Shown here: positions 34,797-46,568 of the stretch, piece by piece
Numbering within the stretch: position 1 is the first letter of the stretch
Layout of the letters: every line of letters starts with the position of its first letter
DNA from: Syncephalis plumigaleata
Lineage: Eukaryota > Zoopagomycota > Zoopagomycetes > Zoopagales > Piptocephalidaceae
Direction of reading: 5' to 3'
Assembly: GCA_025201365.1 (NCBI GenBank)
Contig: JAIXMF010000002.1
Span: 124,001 to 188,000, forward strand
DNA: 64,000 bases
The notes under the pieces: model-generated
Told to the model about the DNA's origin: nothing
Databases searched by the model: none
What the model saw: only the letters and a program-made list of their open reading frames with translations
Translations under genes and position numbers: made by a program

Positions 34797-35220
34797 ATAC
34801 GATGACGTTATTTTAATCGAGAACACAAAATAAATCATACACAAGTGTGGATAATAATGAAACATGGTGTTCAAGTATTTCTAATTGACGAGATATCCTA
34901 CTGTCACTTGTCATGCCTTCTTAATATGAGTACAATCTATAACAATATACTAATTCATTATTCTATTAGATGTACACATCAGAATTGTAAAGATGACATG
35001 AAAGGTAAAGGATTCGAGTATGTGTATGGAATCGGGATATGGCAGCATGTCTGAATGTTATTCAGATTATTCTGTCTTCGCAATGGAAATGGTGTTCTAG
35101 CACAACTACATCAAAGTGCCATTACTTCTAAACATTCAAGAAATGAAGACAACAAGAAACAACTTAACTGTGATGGTTATCGCTTTCACATCTTAATACG
35201 TAAGTTTTACTATGCCACTA
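34797..35220 (+). pseudogene. Fanzor/TnpB-like C-terminal remnant, copy A
   Basis: Starts 40 bp from the F-box ATG and points away from it. The first block reads NHTQVWIIMKHGV-like sequence in the other copies and IDE followed by a Cys/His cluster. A conserved intron-like stretch ends CTATTAG at about 34969. The second block has RCTHQNCKDD and GFEY. Frame breaks and stops are present, so it is not functional as read. The four related copies keep the same order, which argues for a common coding ancestor. A terminal inverted repeat is not recognisable beyond 35220. Confidence 0.5.
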
Positions 35221-35405
35221 TCCAATTGTAATTGTTACAGAAACATGAATTAACAAATGACACGTTTGCTATGCATCTATCAATCTCTCGTCAAATTGCG
35301 TGACGTGTCTATTTCATAGTGATTGTCATACTGTAATAAATATATACAACCACTATTATTGTACTCTTAGCACTAAAACAACCATCGATTTTATTTGATA
35401 TTATC

Positions 35406-36386
35406 ATGTCGGCCAACTATCATAGTAGTCAAGAGGCATCACCGCCACCTGCTTATGATTCCATAGTTAATCAAATACTCATTCAGCTATCGGTCCATCA
35501 AAAGAAATTACTACTAGTCATCATTTGATGGATAAATTCGAACTGACAATGATGCACTGAGTTTGATGCGAGAATGCGTCAAGGTAAGCGGAATCATTTT
35601 TATTAGCAAACATTGCTCTACTTGGTATCAACTAATAATGATAATTGCCCTGCTTTCTTTCGTCTCTTCGAATTAATGACGTAGCCTTTGTACGAAATGT
35701 CTATTCGATATTAGTATTACAGCTATTAGTGACCATCTTCATTATTGCTCTGTTCACACTTGTTAGACCTATAAAGAATTGGGTACGACATAGTCCTCGG
35801 ATGCTATTATGTAACTTCATTGGCTCGCTCATTGTTTTGCTCGTCCTTTTGTTTCACCGCAAATCATATCCTTTGAACATGTACTTACTTGGTTTATACA
35901 CTGTAATGGAAAGTTACGTTATTGGCACCATTGGTAGGTAGTGAGATAATAATATCAATACGAATATCGTGTAATGATTTAATTACATCTGTTTGCATGA
36001 TCATGCTACTAGTGAGCCGTTTCAATACAACCATCGTACTACAAGCATTATTAATTACTCTGGGCATCTTTATCAATTTGGCTATCTTTGCCATACAAAC
36101 AAAGTTCGATTTCTCTGGAATAGGAGTATATCTTTGTGCAAGTCTATGGATTCTCATCCTCGCCTGTCTCATCCAGATCATCGTACCATTCCGGAGATGG
36201 CTACACTTGGGCATTGCCATAACATCAGCCATTCTCTTTTCAACCTACATCATTTACGATACGCAACAAGCTGTACGACATTTAGCATATGACGAGTACA
36301 TCACGGCAGCTGTGGATTTATACTTGGATTTTATTAATCTATTTTTGAATATCATTGACATTCTACGCGATCTAAGCAATGATTAA
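35406..36386 (+). CDS. Bax inhibitor-1 (TMBIM/LFG) family protein
   Basis: Exons 35685-35933 and 36013-36386 are clear and carry seven hydrophobic helices. The signature RQAFVRNVYSILVLQLLVT opens the membrane domain, and the end (EYITAAVDLYLDFINLFLNII) is typical. The N-terminal exon starts at ATG 35406 (MSANYHSSQEASPPPAY, a Pro-rich cytosolic head) but does not stay in one frame to its donor at about 35581. Two single-base indels there would be needed, probably sequence errors. Family members are ER, Golgi or vacuolar membrane proteins that leak calcium and protect against stress-induced death. Confidence 0.82.
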
Positions 36387-36613
36387 CCAATGCTATTAAA
36401 CAGTAGGAGTGATGCTAATCTACACCCGTATAACTTGCTATCTACTCAAATAAAGGTTAAAGCATTCTTATTGCCTTGATGTTTATTTGATTTATTTATA
36501 CGTATATTGTACAATGTTCTTATATTAGGAAACATAAAGACTTATTCTATCTATCTTATATTAGGAAACCATAATAATAATAATAATAATAATAATCATT
36601 TACATCGTTGGTA

Positions 36614-39600
36614 TTAGGATGATTTACGATAACTAAGCGCGACAATAACAATAGGAGCTGTCCTATCATTATTTATACTTGATTGCATAGGTGCACTACT
36701 AGTGTTGGCATGCTGTTCCATTGTCGAATTGCCTGTCTCCCTTTCCGATGAACTAGCAAACATCGACATGACATTTGGTGTTGTTGCTGTTGCTGATTCC
36801 ATCGACAATGGCTCTGCTGATGGTAATGCCGGTACTGCAGGCTGCAGTTTATGATGACGCTCCTTCTTTAACTTTAACGCTACTCGTTCATCTCCACGAA
36901 CATCGAGAAACTCCAAGAACCGCAGATCAACCTCGCAATAGCCAAGACATGCTGTTTAACAAATATTACAGTATTAGCAAGCATCCTCCCGCAATAACAG
37001 TAATACCCCACACTTACTATCACGAGAGAATCGATCGTATGTATAGAGTGCAACACGTAGTGGATCATCGAGATCTGTAATAGTAAATAGGAACGCTTGC
37101 TCCCATCGTGCATGACTTCCACCGGATATACTCATGGTGGGACTAGTGCTTACCACGGCAGTACGATAGGTTTGACGTTGATTTAATGACACGGAACAAT
37201 AAATACTCGATGTAGATCGTTCGAATCTCGGTGTGGCAGTATCTAATACAAGTTGCTAATTGTTAGCAATAGTTATATCATACATGTATATATATATGCA
37301 GGATAACATTACTTGTGTTAATCCCGTCACTTCAACAATCATGACACGTATAGCCCATAGAACCTTTTTACTTAGTTCGCGTAAACTAGGCGCTATTACC
37401 GGATGATTTCAATTAGTATCAATAATAATAATAATACAAAGATTACGTGTTAATTATAACTTACCTTGAAGCCATCCATTCTCGTTATTACGCTCTGCTT
37501 CGTGACATCGACCGATGCATTCCTTGATCGTTTGTATCCATTTACGCTTTGTACTAGCATTTTCCGCTTTAACTGTAAGCGATCGCTTCTTGTGTACAAT
37601 CTGAAATGTACTATCCTCTACATATCTCGGTTAATGGTCATATAGGTCTAGTATGACTTGCCAATACCTACCTAATCGTAATAATGATCGTGTACCACTA
37701 GTCTCGCGTACTTCGAGTTCCGATAAGGGAATAGGCTGGAAGCAATACAAAAAGAGATGCATCAATAATGAAGCCCTATAATATGCTTATCAGATGACTA
37801 CACTTACCGCGAGATACGGCTTATACATGCCAGCCTGAGCCCGAGCCGGTTCACAAAGCAACAAAAGATCAGTGAATAGAAAAGCGGTAATACGACGTCC
37901 TTGTCGGCCCTTGATCCACACGCCCTCCATCACGAAACGACGCTGTCCCATATGACGAGTGCTTCCCGTTAGATCGAGCTGTTGCTCCTGACTATCCATA
38001 ATCAACGAGGTGGCAATCTCTTTTAGACGGGATAGATCCGCTCGATCTCGCGCTGCTTCATTGCTTCTCCTTAGTAGATCTTCGGCAAGATCAACCGCCT
38101 GTCGTATATCCTGATGATCGGCGTGTTTTGCCGGTGTAAAACTGGAAATCTATACAAATACATCAGTATCTAGTTAGAGCACTGCATTGCTCAATACTTT
38201 TCTCTTTTTTACCTGTCGTAATAGTAATGCATATCGAGTGACACGTTGCATCGGTTGCAGTAGGAAACTAGCTAGATTCAAATTTCGACATAATTGATCC
38301 GATTGTCGTCTCTATTCAAGAATCATCACCATCACCATCATTATCATAGTCAATGATCAATTGCCTTGTTATACATAGGTAACGCTACTATTATTCACCT
38401 GAAGCCAATGATTCAATCGAGGATCTGTTTGCAATAGTTGCTGCAACCTAGTCGTAGCCTCCATATGATTAGCGCAATAGGCGATATAGCACTCGAGTGA
38501 TGGTATCTACATAAGGTGGATTAATACTATATACATATATACATATATCACATCAAATGTACCTTTCAATGAATAAATCACCTATGGTTGCCACATGAAA
38601 TTGACCCTGCCATTGGCGTCTACGTAGTGCGTGCATCAATCGTTCGGTAGCCACACGAACCGCTTTCAAATTACCAAACACCGCCTCCATATCATTACGA
38701 CTTAGTAGTTTCTGCATTGGACGATAGAACAACTATATCATACAATGTTAACGAACAAATACATAATATAATGGCAACACCATACGACTTACCTCGTCGA
38801 CAATCTCCAAATCGGCCACATAGGCTTCTCAGTGGCAATCAATTCGTATATCGCTTCTTGACGACGTCGCTCCATATCGGATGCACGATCGAATATATCA
38901 CGATTCACCATCATCATCCAACTGCCACCTTTGGCCGGCTATCACATTCAATCACCATGAATACTATAAGCAATAATGCCATTGTTTAATCTGCAAACAC
39001 TTACCGTAAGTGGTGTGGCCGCAGTAGGTCGCATGGCCAACATTTGTAATGCCTGCAAATCATGCAGATCCTTCTTACTCTTCAGCATAGGACTCTTCAC
39101 CGGTGACAATTCGTATTGACTGCCGAGTGAGTCATTACTCGTAGCAGGACTATATTCATCCTGATGCGGTGTCGTCAACTTATGCCTACCAATATCATCT
39201 AATGGTGTCACGTCATCCGGTAGAACAATAGATGCCATTACCATAGCTAGGGCTTTTAGGACCTGACTTGTCATTCAAATCATCCCACGTCTGTATAGAC
39301 GACGATGATTGTGGCAGTATAGACGGGGATGCCACCGCCAATGTCAATTGTTCCTTGGCATACGTGGATAGTGTTGGACTGATCGTCTTGTATTCAACGT
39401 ATCATGATCGGATCCACTAAGTGTTGATGCCAAACTATTACGACGTGTCAATCTGGACGTCTTCCTTCCCATAATGCCAGCTTGCATTGGCCGATGAATG
39501 GATCGCGAGTGTGCCAATGGTGGTCGTAGTACTGTATCATCGCTTTCATAGCCATTGTGAATAATTGGATAATGTTCCATGTTGTCGCTTATCTGCACTG

Positions 39601-41557
39601 CATGTTGTTGCTGCTTATCATTTACTTCATTGTCGTGTTCATTATCTGTCTTCGCTGCAGAACGTGTCTGAATATCACTTGCACTGTTACGTCGTAATCC
39701 TTCGGCATCTCGCCCATTCCATTGAACATCCTCATTCATCATCCATGGCTTTGGTATATCATGCGAATCGATACTAGTAGGTGAACTGCAAGTGTTCCCA
39801 TTTGATACTAGTTCAACATCATGTCTTACTATTGATGACTGCAATGTATTAACATGTATTGGTTCTACTCGACGTAGTGTACGATACTCTTTCTTCTCCA
39901 TCGCATTGACGGGAGATGGATGAATAGATGGTGATCTCAAGGATGACTTGCTATTAGAGCTGTTCTTGAGAGATGGTTTTGTCGTATCCACCGGAATATG
40001 CAATCGAGATGGTCGTGGTGGCGGTGGCGGTGGTCTCTTCTTAGGCACTTTAGCTGTTACTGCTACTGATTCCATACTGTGTCCATCTGATGTTAACGAG
40101 TCATCATCATCATCATTTGGTGGCAATATTGTCGATTCTGCTACTGTTACCGTTTCTGTTGCTGTAACTAAATCTTTACTGGCATCATGTTATACCATCT
40201 TTTGGCGATGTCACATCTGTTGGTGTCAAATCAAGAAATACCGGTGATGATGAATTGACACGCGTTGTCTGTTGATGAGTAATCTGTCCAGTTGTAGTAT
40301 CATGAGGAATAGATACACCAGCAGTATCTATCCTAGTTGGCGAGTGCTTCTCTTGTTCATCAGATGATTTAGGCTTGGACAAAGGCAACCATGTAGCGGG
40401 CACTTGAATTACAGAGGATCCATTGATGTTATCCGTATCATTCTCGCGCTGAACCGTACGATTAGGCGTGTATATTTTACTTTTAGCCTCTGATTCAAAT
40501 GCCATCCATATCTCTCGCATTGCCGATACACTTGGTGACACCCTCAATGATGGTGTGGATACTAGTGAAGTGGCCGCAATGTCTATCGCTTCCGTGTCAT
40601 CGCCCATATCCAGAATGGCATCGATATCATGTAGATTGATACTCTCTCGATGATCGCGTGGTAATAAAGAGGCTAACGGATCACGCCGTGTTGTGTTATC
40701 TCGTTTTGTCGCAGTACCGTTGACTTGATTGACTACCGCTGTTGCTCCACGACTTAACCATTTCTTTACCGTGCCTTTCATCGTACTATTGTATATGAGG
40801 ATAATTGCGCTGTAGAAGGTTCAACCGAATTCGATGCTGTATTATTATTAGTAGTAGTTGCTGTATTGTCCACCAAATTATTTCTTGCTTTCTCACTGGA
40901 AGGTATTGCAGCATTGGATGTAGAGAAAATGCTAAACGATGAGGAATAGTACGTGGTGAAGATGGTGTGCCATTTGTCACTATTGTACTCGTATCCTGAG
41001 GTGGTCGACGATTAGCAGGTTTATGATTAGATACGACAGATCCTCCAAATAGTGCAGCACGTTCCATTACGCTAGGGCCAGTACGGATACTGCCTCTGTT
41101 GCTGTTGCTGTTATTGGTATAACGCTGATGTTCATATATATTCTGACTAACACGACGTAAGAACGATCTTCTGCATTGGTTGGCGCCATATTGCCAATAC
41201 GTTGTGTGTATTCACTAGGCACCACAGGCATACTTACGACACGGGATCGTACAGGACGTGAAGGGGTCGGCATGGGTGGTACATTATTTTCCGATACTGA
41301 ATACAAGATGTTTCTACTGCGGTTGATGTAGTTGTATTGGTCAAATGAACATCAGTTACTAATGGAGTAACAGTCACAGTATGTGCACCAACTGATGTAT
41401 GAAATCGAGGTGAGATTGGACTTGTAGCCGTAGCTGTTGTAGTTGTAGCCGTTGTTTGACGTGGATATGCATTGGATTCTTCGGATTGATTTGTTTGAAT
41501 TGAATGTGGTAATACAGTTGGCGGAGATTTTCGTGTGGCTGGTCGTCGATTCAACAT
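36614..41557 (-). CDS. Rho guanine-nucleotide exchange factor (DH-PH-C2)
   Basis: A minus-strand gene of about 4.9 kb. The C-terminal half, in many short exons, carries a DH domain (about 38720-38000; SFLLQPMQRVTRYALLL is the conserved helix), a PH domain (37980-37450; RFVMEGVWIKGR...ITAFLFTDLLLL) and a C2 domain (37240-36870; AYCSVSL-like, then DLDDPLRVALYTYDRFSRD). DH-PH proteins load GTP on Rho/Cdc42 GTPases at the cell cortex; C2 would add membrane binding. The N-terminal 1.5-2 kb is low-complexity Ser/Thr/Pro, with a PPPPPP run for SH3 or EVH1 partners. It is cut by about five frame changes between 41300 and 40130 that no intron explains. These may be assembly indels or decay. Confidence 0.72.
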
Positions 41558-42633
41558 GATAGTAGCGATATGCTAATAAGCCAATATAGTCGCTACAAAT
41601 AGACGCCTTAGTTGATATGGTAAATATAGTGAATAGTCAAGTGGATACTGCTGAATAACTGAACTATGAAGAATGAACAGGAATTTAGTGCTTGTTTGTT
41701 TTTACAAATAGTTAAATCTCGTTTAACTACGATGGAAAGAAAGACGTTACAAAGGTAAAGAAGAGTATTTCAAGCGACGGAATAACAGCAATGATAATAT
41801 CGTGAATAGGACTGACCAACTCTTAACCGCTAGAACTATAACGAAAACATAGCAAGAGTACGAGACTAGAAAAGTGTAAGGATACTGTTCGCCAAGGAGG
41901 AATGACAACAGTAAGCACAAACGTAATGGGTAACCACTAGCGTGCTAGCATGTAAATAACACAAATACAAGAGATACGCAAAAGAGAAAAGGGGAGAACT
42001 GCAGATAGACGACGAGTATATGGGTATTCCAATAGATACAACTGATAAATAGTGGAACAGAAGTCGCTGAAGAAGGATGTCACCTGTTGTTGTTGTTGTT
42101 AGAGAGAAAACGACCACATCTTTCATCAATGTCCACTTGATCACGTGAGTGATACCATTACAAACTATTCAAACCGTATTATATCGAATCTACTAGTCAT
42201 CCAGTAATGGTAGAATACCAATGCATCAGTTGGCAATGACGATGCTAGTTCATGTTAATGTTTATTTTATGATTGGTTATAATAGTAATATACAAAGAAT
42301 GAAATAATGTCACTGACACTGAAGTGAAATTAGAGATCCATGGAGATACGATATCTCTAAATGATAATTAACAGTGCACAGCATGAATATACTTGTTCTA
42401 TGCCACTGAGATCGCTGTGGTTGTCTAGGTTATTTGGTAAGGACAACAACAGTTGAAATGTGGAAATAAACAATTGATCTACACGTGGGTGAGATGCTCG
42501 TACAAACATTAATAGACGACTATGTCCTTGATCATTATTATGGGATCACATCCCTGAATGCGTTATTCAATAGGATGATGATCACTCCTATCTCCAATTA
42601 GTTTATTAATTGTTATTATTATAAGTCTAGCAA
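41558..42633. other. Intergenic region upstream of the RhoGEF
   Basis: About 1.08 kb. A purine-rich stretch lies at about 41725-42010 on the plus strand. It contains no supported gene and probably holds the RhoGEF promoter. Confidence 0.35.
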
Positions 42634-43752
42634 CTATGATGTGGAAAGTGAACCATACTTTGGAGGATGTCCCGTTTGACCTTCGGGTAATTCACTATAA
42701 AGAGGAGGTGGGTCCATGAATAGGTACGGTTGATTGTATAACGAAGCCTTTACTCGATCCAATATCTTTCTGTTCGTTGCAAGTGCTTCTTGTAATATTA
42801 TTGGCAGTTTAACAACGGATGCAAGAGGAACATCATCTACTTCCTTTAGTTTATCTGACATTTCAAGCTTGGTTAGAAAGACGTTGGAATCATCGTCGAC
42901 ACAAATATCTAATAATCGAATTGATTAATGATGGATGGAAAACTAAAGACAATGATCTATTTATCTATAATACTTACTTTCCATGTCGAAATTGTATATA
43001 TAACCGGTGTAAATCACATAATGTATGGCTTATTCAATTGTAGTATTAGTAAAATGTTATCGAATAAATACATCGAGTTCATCTACCTTGATGTATTCTA
43101 CGAAATACCATGATTGCATGCGCTTTCAAATCAGATTGCGGTAACGATGCAGCTCTAGCCAAATGTTTCTGCAAGGTTCTCCTACATTTGATCGGAATTA
43201 TGTAGCAATATCCGCCTCTTATGCCAAATTTGCGCAATGGCACTGGTACATAAATTCTGGCTCTACTAATTGGATTATACGATAATAGTTCCACTTGTTT
43301 AAGTTTCTACGATAGCCGGTTAGCATGATTTATCGTGTAACGACAATATCTATCCGTCATGACACATACCTTGTAAATGTCGAATAGCTTACTCTTTGTA
43401 TTTTTATTCGCGCATATCACATGCACATCCTCGAACTGTCCCTTATTTCTTATAAAGTATACTCCCGTGGCTTGATAGACATCTTCGTATAGTCGAAATG
43501 GCGCGGTGAGCATTAGTTTCTTTATATTCGGTAGGGGATATGTGTTTATTGGAAGCTTAAAACATCACCAATGCTTAACTCTGAATGATTTATGATACAT
43601 ATAGATTGTATAAATAAAATGCCATCGTTCAGTAAAAAAGGAATACACTTACTCTTCTTGAATGCATTATTAATTGCAACACTGATGTGTGCAAATAATG
43701 CAAGGTACAGCAGCAGTATTAGCGCAAAGTTCTTTACTTGATGTATAGCCAT
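42634..43752 (-). CDS. Uncharacterised membrane or secreted protein with PPxY tail
   Basis: Not recognised. The first exon encodes a signal-anchor-like N-terminus (ALILLLYLALFAHISVAI). Further exon blocks at 43554-43375, 43294-43089, about 43020-42981 and 42921-42634 are linked by GTAAGT-type donors. One junction (about 43655 to 43554) does not keep phase, which may be an indel. The body is basic with a few Cys. The C-terminus holds DPPPLYSELPE, whose PPLY is a PPxY motif for WW domains of Rsp5-type ubiquitin ligases. Some cytosolic exposure of the tail is implied, so a single-pass membrane protein is more likely than a secreted one. Confidence 0.45.
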
Positions 43753-44079
43753 TCTCACTAAAATACTATTATCTAGATATATAGAGCATAATTATGATAA
43801 TTAGAATAATGAATAACGAGAGATAATAAAGGGAACAAGTGGCGATTTCACTTTATAGTTCTCTTTTTCTTCTTTATTCAATTAGAATGATACCTTCTAA
43901 GAAATACAGCACATCCTATTTTGTTAATGTAGCACGATGTCATGATCAATTCGCGTAAAAATACACGCAAGTTTGTTCCAAAATGTTCATTAAAAAATGA
44001 TTCATACATTCATCTTTGTATATTGAGCCGATACAGATTTTCCATCGTTACGTGTAGCATTTTGTTTTCGAATAATGAT

Positions 44080-44530
44080 AGCTATGTGATAAGTATTTAG
44101 ATGTGAGTAGCGATAACCATCACGATAATTGTTTTGTTGTCTTGTCCTTCATTTCTTGAAGTTTAAAGTAATGACACTTTGATATAGTTGTATGAACACC
44201 ATTTCCATTGCGAAGACTGAGAATAATCTGAATAACATTCAGACATGCTGCCATATCCCGATTCCATAATAATACTCGAATCCTTTACCTTTCATGTCAT
44301 CTTTACAATTCTGATGTGTGCATCTAATAGAATAATGAATTAGTATATTGTTATAGATTATATTCAGCTTAAGAAGGCATGACAAGTGACAGTAGGATAT
44401 CTCGTCAATGAGAAATACTTGAACACCATGTTTCATTATTATCCACACTTGTGTATGATTTATTTGTGTATTCTTGATTAAAATAACACATCGTATTTCA
44501 CTACCCCTTATCGCTTTCTTATTCCATTCC
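44080..44530 (-). pseudogene. Fanzor/TnpB-like C-terminal remnant, copy B
   Basis: On the minus strand this reads SEIRCVILIKNTQINHTQV, then VQVFLIDE, a Cys/His cluster, a conserved intron-like segment with CTATTAG, then CTHQNCKDDMKGKGFEY. In a neighbouring frame the next bases encode WNRDMAACLNVIQIIL. Fanzor/TnpB proteins end with the same order: a DEY/NEF block, Cys ligands, a (W)NRDxNAAxN motif that holds the RuvC-III Asp, and a short tail. At least two frame breaks make it inactive as read. Upstream coding sequence is missing and the F-box gene takes its place. Confidence 0.5.
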
Positions 44531-46144
44531 ACTATGTACTACTACTACTACTACTGAAATATGAGTAATTCCAACTCGTCTTGTGATTACTAGTTTGTCT
44601 AAATAGTCTTCCATCTCATGATCAGCGTGTCTTCCGTAGTCACTTGGTCATATCGAATTAGTGCGTTTATCAGCATGTTGTCACTCGTTAAGAAGCAGTA
44701 TTCGAGATGATAGAGCATTATGGCAAGCACTATATCATAGAGATTTCCTATCGGATGTTATTATGTTAAAGAAATGGAATTCGTATTATGGTGTGTACGC
44801 ACGGATGTCAACAATCCATGTATATCGGATAAACGAGCTGATCTACTAGAGAATGTAGACTGGTACAACACATATCGTCGACGAGTAAGCACCGAGAATA
44901 ATTGGCGATATGGACGATGTAATACCACGCGTATCGATATGAAAGCTGACAAGGTGGATCATGTCATAGCACAGAAGCTGAGGATAATAGTTCAGATATC
45001 ATAGAAGAAAATTGCTCAGACGAAACACCAAATTATAGTTTAGAATATTTGCCACATTCAAATCTGAGATCAAACAATAATATTGTATAACAGCACATTC
45101 TCTACATCGCCAAATATTCTTCTGCTTGATGCTGGTAATGAAAATGACTATGCTAGTGTCGGGGGTGACCATTACATAGCCGTATTTCCTTATGCGTCTG
45201 AGAGCAATACCGACTCTAATGTAAAAATACTTTCTTGCAAACATGGTGGTGTTATCACTACATTTGATGTTCCAGCACAATATCAATTGGATACAATCGA
45301 GGGAAACTGGGTATTATTAGCGCATCAAATAGTAGGGTTATCCAGGGATTTGCGAGTTTGTAAGTGTGTTAATTGTACAATGATGCCATATAACTAGTAC
45401 TAATAATCAATGGATTCAGACGGTGTAATGGTATTCGATATAGATAATAGTATCATGTGCCCAGGAAGCATTGATGATACATGGAATGCAGTCCATTTCT
45501 ATAAAACAGCCAATAATACAGCAATAGTATACACGGCAAGACTAGTCAAAGACGATGATACAAATCGTATTGAATGGGCATTACACCAGTTCTCGAGCAA
45601 TAATCCTGCTGTACGATTGCGAAGTGGTTGGTTCCAATTACCTGAAGAAATAATGGCTAGGTCAATATTTTCTTATAATTCATACGACTCGCATATAATG
45701 CTTCAATTTGGTGGTCATCCTGATTATAATCCATACATAATACATAATATAGCATCCAGTGGTCAAAGTCATACTCCACGTAACTGCTATACTATATGAC
45801 AACATATGCCTACTCCATTACTAAGGGCTGGATGCAGATATTCAATGTTTGATTGCAAACCACCAAAAGTATGGACAGACTTATCATACAATGATGATCA
45901 AGTAATACAGATACCGGGTACAGATTTTATCAAACATATTATTGGAGATCTCTATGTATTTATTACAAAAGATCATAATGATATAGGAAGCCAATTACTT
46001 GTAGACATCAGTACAAAAGAAATAATACGCAAATTGGAAGTGCCAAACACGGGCTCGGACTTGCCTGATTATACAATGGCTGGTACGATATATGATCTCG
46101 ATGACAGCGATGTGCAAGTAATACAAGAATACGGCGAACTATAG
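44530..46144 (+). pseudogene. F-box pseudogene, copy B
   Basis: Closely similar along its whole length to the intact gene at 32999-34758, including the intron near 45360-45410 and the EYGEL C-terminus. The Thr-rich N-terminal tract is reduced to a few triplets. Several frame breaks and premature stops divide it (for example near 44560, 44840 and 45060, and a stop near 45799). Some could be assembly indels, but the number argues for real decay. It is the cargo of the TA-flanked element. Confidence 0.65.
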
Positions 46145-46475
46145 CAAATATCAATAAATTATACTATATTAGTTAATAAGAGTAGTGTTTATACATCGTT
46201 AAACCCTAACACATGCTAATACTTTCTATGAACTGAATGATTAATCGAATAAATCAACTATAGTAGCAATTGAGACATCAAGCTGTACAAACTGATGAAT
46301 GCTTCTCAATACATAGAGGATGTTACTCGATAGCACATGTATGCGTCATCATTCATTCTGCTTGATTGAGGGTTGCTATCTGAATTCTCTCGCATTCCAT
46401 TATAACAATGCATTGAATAAACAAGCATCCATATTGGTGTTAACAATTGTGCAAGTCTATTATTAACAAAGAGCA

Positions 46476-46518
46476 AAAGCTAAAGGCTAACAGCGCAAAT
46501 CAATTGAATAAAACACTG
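46476..46518 (-). repeat. Right terminal inverted repeat of copy B
   Basis: On the plus strand AAGGCTAACAGCGCAAATC followed by an end CACTG and TA. The reverse complement aligns with all other recognised ends of this family. Confidence 0.7.
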
Positions 46519-46568
46519 TAGCCAACAATTTCTTCGTGGAACACATTCTTTTTTATTATGATTCACAA

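Larger units (their letters stand above)
44034..46518 (+). mobile_element. TA-flanked Tc1/mariner-like element with F-box cargo (copy B)
   Basis: 2,485 bp. The left end starts CAGATTTTCCATCG after TA (44032-44033). The right end, read inward, starts CAGTGTTTTATTC, continues TTTGCGCTGTTAGCCTTT, and is followed by TA (46519-46520). These ends match those of copy D (12598-13672) and the left end of copy C (55111). Inside are only a Fanzor-like remnant (minus, left) and an F-box pseudogene (plus, right), back to back. No transposase is visible. TA target duplication and CAGTG ends point to the IS630/Tc1/mariner superfamily; eukaryotic Fanzor genes are known from mariner-type elements. Confidence 0.65.

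Noticed and set aside
35220-35345. Terminal inverted repeat for F-box copy A
   Set aside because: Short matches such as CTGTA and AAATTGCG occur, but they are scattered and do not align with the other ends.
37190-37220. tRNA-like GTTCGAATC motif
   Set aside because: It lies inside RhoGEF coding sequence and no acceptor, D or anticodon arms surround it. No tRNA, rRNA or CRISPR array was found anywhere in the window.
44530-46144. Annotating F-box copy B as a working gene from its separate open frames
   Set aside because: The open pieces are fragments of one gene in different frames; too many breaks to treat as functional.
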